A DNA stretch of 5,417 nucleotides from Paludibacteraceae bacterium (GTDB taxonomy: Bacteria > Bacteroidota > Bacteroidia > Bacteroidales > Paludibacteraceae). Under the pieces are notes generated by a model. It was not told the origin of the DNA. It did not search any database and worked only from the letters and a program-made list of their open reading frames with translations. The stretch's first letter is position 1; every line of letters begins with the position of its first letter. The translations under genes and the position numbers were made by a program. The DNA is taken from NCBI GenBank assembly GCA_947445425.1, contig CANFFA010000196.1, positions 1 to 5,417 of the forward strand, given 5' to 3'. This document shows positions 1 to 5,417 of the stretch, piece by piece.

Positions 1-81
1 AAAAGATAAATAATTGTGCTTATTTGTAAATATATGTATTAATTTATTTTTTTGTCTTCGCTCACGGAAATCTGGCGCCAT
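1..81 (-). CDS. Possible 5' fragment of an unidentified ORF (candidate transposase start), open at window edge
   Basis: An ATG at 81-79, preceded four bases upstream by AGGA (88-85), opens a frame that stays free of stops for all 27 codons to the window edge. The peptide begins MAPDFRERRQKNKL and is basic. I recognise no family in it. It would begin about 60 bases inside the putative element edge, which is a usual distance for an IS transposase gene. A 27-codon open frame is easily produced by chance, so this is only a candidate; it may equally be non-coding. Confidence 0.18.
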   Translation of the reverse strand, partial: MAPDFRERRQKNKLIHIFTNKHNYLSF

Positions 82-91
82 TTTTCCTGAG
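61..91. repeat. Imperfect inverted repeat overlapping a candidate start codon
   Basis: The arms are CTCA/TGAG (61-64 with 88-91) and GGAAA/TTTCC (66-70 with 83-87), with one unpaired base at 65. They enclose the 8-bp palindrome TGGCGCCA (73-80). In minus-strand RNA this could form a stem of about 9-11 bp with the AGGA motif (88-85) in the stem and the ATG (81-79) at the loop side. The pairing is seen directly; any role is inferred. There is no T-run on either side that would make it a good intrinsic terminator. Confidence 0.55.
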
Positions 92-138
92 TCAAAATCG
101 CGTAATTTGAAAATTTTCAGAAAAATGCGGGTTTTCGT

Positions 139-3123
139 TCAGGGACTATGTAACATGCCCAATAACTTTTTAGAGAGTGAATAGGATAAGGTTAAGGTAG
201 AAAGGCGTAAAAATGATCCATCTTCAACAATTTCACTTCTAAAAACATGGCTACCAAAAGATCCTGCAGCATATAGAGGATAATTATTAGTTGGAGTCGT
301 TTCGGAATAAAGGTTGGTATAAATGGTCCCCAATACATTTTGCATCCCTTTAGAATAAGCTAAATTATAGGCATTACCGTTGATTACATCATTACCATAA
401 CTCCACCTAAAAAAAGTGTACAATTCAAAAGAACCCAAAGTGAAAGTAGAACCTAAACCACCGGTATGGATTGGATTAGCATTTGCAATAGGTAATCTAT
501 CATTTGCGTTTATAACGCCATCATGATTTATATCCACAACTTTTAAATCTCCCATAGAAAGATTGGATCCCGGATAACCATTCAAAAGTTCATAATTACT
601 ATTATAAGTTCCATTAGAAATATAACCATAATAAACCCCTACAGGATCACCAACTCGTAACAAAATATCAGAAGTGATTTTAGAGTCAATACCTCTCGTA
701 TAATACTGCTCATATTGTCCATCCGCTAAGGATAAAAGTTTATTTTGATTAAAGGCAATGTTAAAATCCAGGTTCCATTTAAACAACTTTGTATCCACCA
801 CAACAGCTTTTAAAGCATACTCCATCCCTTGATTCATCATCGAACCCACATTTTCCCATGCTTGATCATAACCAAGTGTAGAAGGGATATTTACATTGAT
901 CAACATATCGTCAATTCTTTTGTAATAGAAATCAGCAGTCAATGTAATTCGATTCTTCAAAATACTGACATCCACACCGGTATTGTATTGGTGTTGTGTT
1001 TCCCAACCCAAGCCAGAATTTCTCATATTTGAAGGGATGTAGCCTATTTGTGGAGCGCCATTTAAAATAGGCTTATTGGAAGTAAGTAAAGGTTTAGACT
1101 GATAAGAAGGCAATTGGTTATTACCGGTCACACCATAACTGGCTCTATATTTTAAATCGGAAATAAAATCTACCGATTTCATAAATGATTCTTCCTTCAC
1201 TCTCCAGGCAAAACTTAATGCCGGAAAATTACCCCATTTTTTATCTTCACCAAATCGAGAAGATCCATCACGACGAATAGAGGCACTAAAAACATATCTA
1301 TCATCATAAGAATATCCTGCACGCCCAATATAGGACATCATAGAATAACCCTCATAGGTAAATAATGGTGCGGTACTGATTAGACCTGTATTGGCTCCAT
1401 AAACACCTAAAGTATTGTTGTCAAAACCTGTAGTGGTGGTTTTATTTGCTTCACGTTGCCAATCCTTACACTCAAAAGCGGTCATGGCAGAAAAATTACT
1501 TTTGCCAATGGTTTTATTGAATTGAAAATGCGTTTCAGAGATCCAATTGAAGTCATTTCTTGTTTCTAAACCAATTTCACCACCCGTAAAATAACCTCCT
1601 GAGGACAATGGAGAGTCATTTGAAGTAGCATTGTAAAAAAACTTCCTTGCGGAAATATTAGACGCAAAAGTTAATTCTGGAATGATTTTATATTCATAAT
1701 TCAACTTACCATTTAACTCATCGTATTTATTGAAAGCTTCATGTCCATAAATCATGTTGATGGGAAGTATCTTATCTTGAGTTTGTGAGGTAGCAAATAT
1801 ATCTACAAAATCAGGGTCACTCATAAATGGTGAAGCCATCATCATTTTCAACAACAATCCACCATTGTTATCATCATTTGGATTTCTATCTTTAGAAGCA
1901 CTGTAAGAAAAATTACCGCTAATTTTCATTTTTGTATTCAAATTCTGTGACAAATTCAAACGCATGTTAAAACGCTCAAAAGCAGTATTAATCACGATAC
2001 CGGTACGAGACAAATAGCCCAAGGAGAGCATGTAGTTTTGTGTTTTTGAACCACCAGCCATAGAGACACTCAGATCATTTCTGGTTCCTGCTTGTTGAAC
2101 ATAATCCACCCACTGATGGGTCCGGCTTGGATCATTCCAAATTTGAGTTAGTTTCGCATTTTGAATATAATTGTATTTTTCCGTTTCGCTAGTACCGGTT
2201 GCTTGTTCCAATTTAGATAAATAATCTTGAGGACTCAACACCTCCATATATTTGTTTTTGGTAGGAAAATCGATTCCATGCTTATAGGATACTTGAAACT
2301 TTGCTTTATCGTTTTCGCTACCGCTTTTCGTTGTAATCAACAAAACACCATTTGATCCCTCCGCACCATAAATCGCTGCTGCAGAAGCATCTTTCAACAC
2401 TTCAACCGATGCAATATCATCTGGATTTAATCCCCCAAGTGGATTATAATTATCATTATTCCCTACTGGAATCGGTTGTGGTACCCCATCAATAACGATC
2501 AATGGCTGCGTACCGGCGGACAAGGAATTAGTACCACGAATTTTAATACTTACATTCCCATTCAATGATCCATCATTGGATTGAATCTGAACCCCACTCA
2601 CTTTACCTTGAAAAGCTTCTAGTGCATTAGAACTACCACTTTTTTCAATATCAGCTGTACTGATTGAGGAAACAGCAGTTGAAATATCACTACGCTTTTG
2701 CGTACCGTAACCTACCACAACCACTTCATCCAACTGTCGATGTGATGACGCTAAAACAACTGTCATCGGTTCGGTTGAGACATTCAAAACTTGGGTTTTA
2801 TACCCTACATATCTAAATTTCAAACTATCATTTGCAGAACACTTGATAGTGAAATTCCCATCAAAATCTGTAATTGTACCTGCACGTGAATTGACTGATA
2901 AAACGGAAACACCAATGACAGGCTGCTTCTCGTCATCTAACACAATACCTTTAACAATAAGGTCTTGCGCTTGCAAATGTGTGAATTGACTCATTCCTAA
3001 TAGCATTAAAAACAGCAGCTGTTTTAATCTTAAAGTGCTTACAAAATTTCTAAAACATCGACTAAAAACCAAACAATGATCTTTAAAATGTTCCTTGTGT
3101 AAAGTGCTTTTCATGTTTATCAT
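139..3123 (-). CDS. SusC/RagA-family TonB-linked outer membrane receptor, 3'-truncated (probable pseudogene)
   Basis: SusC-type receptors form the outer-membrane barrel of SusCD complexes and import oligosaccharides using TonB energy. Visible in order: a long basic n-region and hydrophobic signal peptide (about residues 31-52, cleavage probably after HLQA); a carboxypeptidase-regulatory-like beta domain (about 55-125, VKGIVLDDEKQPVIGVSV); the LDEVVVVGYGTQKRSD segment (131-146); a plug domain with LIVIDGVPQP (208-217) and the SusC signature ASVEVLKDASAAAIYGAEGS (238-257); then barrel sequence including GSSRFGEDKKWGNFPALS (620-637) and an EF-hand-like loop DINHDGVINANDR (864-876). The protein ends at KKLLGMLHSP, where relatives continue for roughly 60-80 residues through the final strands. 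Losing the last strand should prevent barrel assembly, so function is doubtful. No susD is seen. Two starts are possible, 3123 or the in-frame ATG at 3114; neither has a clear Shine-Dalgarno, and both follow an A-rich stretch. Family assignment is near certain; substrate is unknown. Confidence 0.93.
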   Translation of the reverse strand: MINMKSTLHKEHFKDHCLVFSRCFRNFVSTLRLKQLLFLMLLGMSQFTHLQAQDLIVKGIVLDDEKQPVIGVSVLSVNSRAGTITDFDGNFTIKCSANDSLKFRYVGYKTQVLNVSTEPMTVVLASSHRQLDEVVVVGYGTQKRSDISTAVSSISTADIEKSGSSNALEAFQGKVSGVQIQSNDGSLNGNVSIKIRGTNSLSAGTQPLIVIDGVPQPIPVGNNDNYNPLGGLNPDDIASVEVLKDASAAAIYGAEGSNGVLLITTKSGSENDKAKFQVSYKHGIDFPTKNKYMEVLSPQDYLSKLEQATGTSETEKYNYIQNAKLTQIWNDPSRTHQWVDYVQQAGTRNDLSVSMAGGSKTQNYMLSLGYLSRTGIVINTAFERFNMRLNLSQNLNTKMKISGNFSYSASKDRNPNDDNNGGLLLKMMMASPFMSDPDFVDIFATSQTQDKILPINMIYGHEAFNKYDELNGKLNYEYKIIPELTFASNISARKFFYNATSNDSPLSSGGYFTGGEIGLETRNDFNWISETHFQFNKTIGKSNFSAMTAFECKDWQREANKTTTTGFDNNTLGVYGANTGLISTAPLFTYEGYSMMSYIGRAGYSYDDRYVFSASIRRDGSSRFGEDKKWGNFPALSFAWRVKEESFMKSVDFISDLKYRASYGVTGNNQLPSYQSKPLLTSNKPILNGAPQIGYIPSNMRNSGLGWETQHQYNTGVDVSILKNRITLTADFYYKRIDDMLINVNIPSTLGYDQAWENVGSMMNQGMEYALKAVVVDTKLFKWNLDFNIAFNQNKLLSLADGQYEQYYTRGIDSKITSDILLRVGDPVGVYYGYISNGTYNSNYELLNGYPGSNLSMGDLKVVDINHDGVINANDRLPIANANPIHTGGLGSTFTLGSFELYTFFRWSYGNDVINGNAYNLAYSKGMQNVLGTIYTNLYSETTPTNNYPLYAAGSFGSHVFRSEIVEDGSFLRLSTLTLSYSLSKKLLGMLHSP

Positions 3124-3156
3124 TTTTTTAAATTAAGCGGGTTATTGGGATGTTTA

Positions 3157-3188
3157 TAAATTTATATCTAGATGAACTTAACGGTCAA
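3157..3188 (-). promoter_or_regulatory. Candidate Bacteroidota promoter for the susC-like gene
   Basis: On the minus strand, TTG (3188-3186) is followed after 21 bases by TAAATTTA (3164-3157), one base off the Bacteroidota -7 consensus TAnnTTTG. It would give a leader of roughly 25-30 bases before the start at 3123. The -7 region sits inside the perfect palindrome TATAAATTTATA (3155-3166). Such matches occur by chance in AT-rich DNA. Confidence 0.3.
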
Positions 3189-3226
3189 CAAATAAAATAG
3201 TCATGTACTGAACTGTGTTAACAACT

Positions 3227-3320
3227 AAAAAATATATTTAAACGCAAAGTTGCTAAGTTGCTAAGTCACAAAGAAAAATAAGTGCTTTATTTCTGAACTT
3301 AGCGACTTAGCAACTTTGCG
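3227..3320 (-). terminator. Candidate intrinsic terminator of the glycoside hydrolase gene
   Basis: Read on the minus strand, the 24-position stem at 3320-3243 is followed at once by TTTAAATATATTTTTT (3242-3227), a U-rich tract expected of a factor-independent terminator. It lies about 90 bases after the TAG stop of the hydrolase gene and before the receptor gene, so it would separate the two transcripts. In the plus direction the base of the stem is followed by GACTTAGCG without a T-run, so the geometry favours minus-strand termination. In minus-strand RNA one position is an A-C mismatch. The loop is long, so efficiency is uncertain. Confidence 0.5.
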
Positions 3321-3332
3321 GACTTAGCGTTC
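3241..3332. repeat. Long inverted repeat made of 8-nt units (GTTGCTAA / CGCAAAG type)
   Basis: Positions 3243-3266 pair with 3297-3320 over 24 positions with one non-Watson-Crick position (T3259 against G3304), around a 30-base centre. Each arm is itself periodic. The left arm reads AACGCAAA, GTTGCTAA, GTTGCTAA, GTCACAAA (3241-3272). The reverse complement of the right arm reads AACGCTAA, GTCCGCAAA, GTTGCTAA, GTCGCTAA. The right arm therefore has an extra outer unit (to 3332) that the left lacks. Within the centre, AAATAA (3276-3281) can pair with TTATTT (3287-3292). From memory, similar CGCAAAG-rich intergenic repeats are common in Flavobacteriia; this was not checked. Confidence 0.85.
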
Positions 3333-3366
3333 AAAAATAGAATATTGACTTAAAATTGCACAAGCA
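3332..3366 (-). promoter_or_regulatory. Alternative distal promoter candidate upstream of the inverted repeat
   Basis: TATTTTTG (3339-3332, minus strand) matches TAnnTTTG exactly, with a TTG about 21 bases upstream. Transcription from here would put the whole inverted repeat into a leader of about 200 bases ahead of the susC-like gene. This conflicts with the simpler reading that the repeat terminates the upstream gene, unless it acts as an attenuator. Confidence 0.2.
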
Positions 3367-3408
3367 AGAAATTGATTGCAAACTTAATTCAAAGACAATT
3401 CGAGATTA

Positions 3409-5313
3409 CTAATCTATCAATTGTATTGATTTTCGTAAATTATCAAAACTAGCACCTTCAACTTTTACAATCGTTGAGCTATGACTCGACAGGTCAAATT
3501 GGAAAGAATCACCTTTAAAATTGAATGCTTTTTTGGATTCAGGACTCACCAAAATTGTATTTTCAAGTCCTGCTAAATTAAATTTTTTATCTGTAGCGCC
3601 CCAATTAAAAATTGAAATAAAAACGCAATCTTCATTTTCGGCCAACATCACATTAAAAGCATCCGTTTTATTGGTAGCATGATTCCAAAAATCCAAAGGT
3701 ATAAATCGAGAGGCAGTTTTATAACTGGTTGAATTTTCAATGAGTTTTTTCCTTTCAGGACGCAAAGTTAATAAATTGTCACTGCTAATTTTAGGACCTC
3801 CATACAAAGCAATATAGTCACTCCACATTTTAGCCTCATTATAAGTCGTCTTCCCATCAAACTTATCGCCCCAAGCTCGTTCAGCTTCTTCATCTTCCTT
3901 GTTCCTAACCACTAGATAATCAGCATCTGCATTCACAACTGATTTGTTCAAATAAAAATTACCACCATTTTGCAAGCAACGTGTTTCATACAGGTCAAAC
4001 TTAGCTCCAATATCACCACCCGTCCTTAAGCCATCTACAATTCCGAAAGTAGGACCAAAAATAGCTGAACAACCTAAAAAGTAATCATCTGCAATTCCTT
4101 CACGCATCGCTTTTAGGCCTGCCCTTGTTCTTTCAATACTGGTCATGTTATTATTAAATGCCTGAACTTTGACAATTGGTCCAGAGCTTTTAGCTTTATC
4201 CGCAGGCACTTCAGAAAGGATACTTTCCAACAAACCATAGCGTATGAAATCTATCTTAAAATAGCTAAATCCCCATTCAGTACGGATGGTACTCAATACA
4301 TGTTTCATGTATTCACAAACAGCTGGATTTGAATAATCATAATAAATGTATTGCATAAAAGTATCTCCTTTATCAATAGCATGGCAAATGACTTGTCCAT
4401 TTTGGTCTCTCAAAAACCAATCTGGATGCTTTCTAAACAATTCAGAGTTTTTATCTCCTCTAAATCCATCCAAATGAATACCAGCCCTATACCCTTTAGA
4501 TTTAGCATAATCAGCCACCGCCTTCATGCCCCCTTGCAGGTCTTTTCGTACACTTAAATAATCACCCCTTGCAGTCCACCATCCACCATCAATTTGGATA
4601 ATATTGGCATGATGATCCTCCTCACTCAGTTTATCAATATTTTTAAAAATATCTTTGGTATCGTAAACCCTTCCATAATAATCCCAAGTAGACCAGCCTT
4701 CTAAATTAACAGGCTCTTTGGTTTTAATTTTCTGCTCCTTCGCAATTTCAGTTCCATAATTATACATTAAATCTTGCCAAGATTCACCTTTCGAAAGTAC
4801 AATTTTCTCAAAAGTAATCGTTTCACCAGGTTTTAAAGGCTTATGCTCACCAACCGCTGTTATGATAATTCCTTTTTTTCTATCAAAATGAATATAAGGC
4901 AAGAAAGTGTTCCAGGATAGAATCCCAATGTTTGTGAAGTTTTTATCATTGTGCTTCATCATCATAAAAGTACCACTATTACTTTTATGATCAGAGGAAG
5001 ATGTTAGCTTTAAAGGAGTTCTCCCCATACATGATCCACCAAACATTAGCTTCGTTTCATTGTTTATATTTTCAGATGGAACAATGACAACTTGAATCGA
5101 ATCAATCTTATCAATCACCGAGCCATTGTTAGTGAGTGAAATATTAATGTATTTTTGGCCTCCAAAACTACTCTCAACTTGAACTTTGGATTCTATACTT
5201 TTATTTTCAGTAAACAAAGTTACATGAATGGATTGATTATTTGAGTAAGCACATGATTCTAAAAGTGCCAATAGACAAAATAAGCAGCCAAAGGTTCTAG
5301 TTAATTTCCACAT
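3409..5313 (-). CDS. Clan GH-D (GH36-like) alpha-galactosidase-type glycoside hydrolase, lipoprotein
   Basis: Predicted retaining glycosidase that would release terminal alpha-galactose or a related sugar from oligosaccharides. The 634-residue protein starts with a lipoprotein signal peptide: MWKLTR, a hydrophobic stretch, then LLES-C with Cys21 as the likely lipidated residue. No acidic cluster follows the cysteine, so surface export is not indicated and periplasmic anchoring is as likely. Residues about 28-200 look like the N-terminal beta-sandwich of GH36 enzymes. The (beta/alpha)8 barrel begins near GWSTWDYYG (206-214) and contains IQIDGGWW (239-246), HPDWFL (296-301), YFKIDFIRYG (351-360; probable nucleophile Asp355), DGLRTGGDIG (427-436; probable acid/base Asp434) and NADADYLVVR (461-470). 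About 545-620 forms a C-terminal beta domain. The nucleophile and acid/base roles are inferred by analogy with GH36/GH27 motifs. The ATG at 5313 gives a well-formed signal peptide. The gene lies upstream of the susC-like gene on the same strand, as in a polysaccharide-utilisation locus. Alpha-N-acetylgalactosaminidase or another clan GH-D activity is possible. Confidence 0.85.
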   Translation of the reverse strand: MWKLTRTFGCLFCLLALLESCAYSNNQSIHVTLFTENKSIESKVQVESSFGGQKYINISLTNNGSVIDKIDSIQVVIVPSENINNETKLMFGGSCMGRTPLKLTSSSDHKSNSGTFMMMKHNDKNFTNIGILSWNTFLPYIHFDRKKGIIITAVGEHKPLKPGETITFEKIVLSKGESWQDLMYNYGTEIAKEQKIKTKEPVNLEGWSTWDYYGRVYDTKDIFKNIDKLSEEDHHANIIQIDGGWWTARGDYLSVRKDLQGGMKAVADYAKSKGYRAGIHLDGFRGDKNSELFRKHPDWFLRDQNGQVICHAIDKGDTFMQYIYYDYSNPAVCEYMKHVLSTIRTEWGFSYFKIDFIRYGLLESILSEVPADKAKSSGPIVKVQAFNNNMTSIERTRAGLKAMREGIADDYFLGCSAIFGPTFGIVDGLRTGGDIGAKFDLYETRCLQNGGNFYLNKSVVNADADYLVVRNKEDEEAERAWGDKFDGKTTYNEAKMWSDYIALYGGPKISSDNLLTLRPERKKLIENSTSYKTASRFIPLDFWNHATNKTDAFNVMLAENEDCVFISIFNWGATDKKFNLAGLENTILVSPESKKAFNFKGDSFQFDLSSHSSTIVKVEGASFDNLRKSIQLID

Positions 5314-5337
5314 AATATTTGCGTTTTAAATACATCA

Positions 5338-5345
5338 CAAATGTA
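5338..5345 (-). promoter_or_regulatory. Candidate -7 promoter element of the glycoside hydrolase gene
   Basis: TACATTTG on the minus strand exactly matches TAnnTTTG and lies 25 bases before the ATG at 5313, leaving a short leader of about 15-20 bases. The expected upstream TTG/TTTG is not clear; only TTC occurs at about 17 bases. The element lies within the small inverted repeat ATACAT-N5-ATGTAT (5330-5346), which could be an operator, though 6-bp arms are weak evidence. The rest of 5314-5417 holds nothing else I can support. Confidence 0.4.
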
Positions 5346-5417
5346 TAGCATGCTTTAATTTAGAACCCATCATTATCGTCTCAAATACGATGTAGTTTTG
5401 TTTCATTTCGAGTAACG

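Larger units (their letters stand above)
1..147. mobile_element. Possible insertion-sequence end or rearrangement junction interrupting the susC-like gene
   Basis: SusC homology ends abruptly near 139-147, and none of the three minus-strand frames beyond it restores a SusC C-terminus, so a simple frameshift does not explain the stop. Read inward on the minus strand, the putative element edge begins around CCCTGAACGAAAACCCGC. It is followed by the 12-bp palindrome TGAAAATTTTCA (108-119) and an imperfect inverted repeat (61-91). Base composition also changes to homopolymer-rich sequence. No transposase domain, opposite terminal repeat or target duplication is inside the window, and I do not recognise the IS family. 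A deletion junction or other recombination product would look the same here. Confidence 0.35.

Noticed and set aside
1..138. Continuation of the receptor by frameshift or by read-through of the TGA at 139-141
   Set aside because: All three minus-strand frames were read. The in-frame extension (TKTRIFLKIFKLRDF...) and the other two, which stop early, have no resemblance to the C-terminal SusC strands.
829..1032. Plus-strand 67-codon open frame inside the receptor gene
   Set aside because: It lies wholly opposite well-conserved SusC barrel sequence, its product resembles nothing I know, and it has no supporting start signal; it is an antisense shadow.
2740..3123. An STN (secretin/TonB N-terminal) signalling domain implying anti-sigma control of the receptor
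   Set aside because: The mature N-terminus goes straight into the carboxypeptidase-regulatory-like domain (VKGIVLDDEKQPV), leaving no room for an STN domain.
3241..3332. CRISPR array or tRNA-like structure
   Set aside because: The units are 8 nt, contiguous and arranged as an inverted repeat, without spacers. No cloverleaf with an anticodon arm can be drawn.
4351..4557. Plus-strand 68-codon open frame inside the hydrolase gene
   Set aside because: It lies opposite conserved barrel motifs of the hydrolase, including HPDWFL, and the translation shows no recognisable domain.
3409..5313. GH31 or GH97 assignment for the hydrolase
   Set aside because: The GH31 WxDMNE nucleophile motif is absent and the N-terminal and barrel motifs do not fit GH97. 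The KIDF and RTGGD pair with QIDGGWW fits clan GH-D better.
5335..5415. Minus-strand open frame entering from the right edge and ending 21 bases before the hydrolase start, possibly the C-terminus of an upstream gene
   Set aside because: Only 26 residues (start LLEMKQNYIVFETIMMGS) are visible, an open stretch this short is expected by chance, and the exact TAnnTTTG match overlaps its end. It cannot be supported, though it is not excluded.

Overview
The window looks like AT-rich Bacteroidota DNA, probably a Flavobacteriia- or Sphingobacteriia-type carbohydrate degrader. It carries a SusC/RagA-type TonB-linked receptor with the diagnostic plug signature and a lipoprotein glycoside hydrolase. 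Promoter-like sequences fit TTG-N(17-23)-TAnnTTTG, and translation starts are preceded by A/T-rich sequence rather than clear Shine-Dalgarno sites. The genus cannot be fixed from this sequence.

Both convincing genes lie on the minus strand. Read in that direction, the order is as follows. First comes a short upstream region (5417-5314) with a candidate promoter. Next is a clan GH-D (GH36-like) alpha-galactosidase-type lipoprotein (5313-3409). A 285-bp intergenic region follows, dominated by a long inverted repeat built from 8-nt units, with a T-rich run on the minus-strand exit side that would suit a terminator for the hydrolase gene. Then comes a susC-like receptor gene (3123-139). The last 138 bases resemble no part of a SusC protein.

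The receptor gene is the striking part. The protein is recognisable from signal peptide to late barrel, then stops inside the conserved stretch that normally leads into the last barrel strands. No downstream frame recovers the missing part. The abrupt loss of homology near 139-147 suggests an insertion-sequence end or another rearrangement junction. The flanking DNA contains an inverted repeat overlapping a possible start codon with an AGGA motif, an arrangement reminiscent of IS ends that silence read-through translation of transposase. No transposase is visible, so this remains inference.

Functionally, the pair fits a remnant polysaccharide-utilisation locus: a TonB-dependent importer of oligosaccharides beside an enzyme that would remove alpha-linked galactose-type residues. 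No susD, sugar sensor/regulator or transporter is present, and the importer is probably inactive as it stands. No tRNA, rRNA, CRISPR array or confirmed transposase gene was seen.
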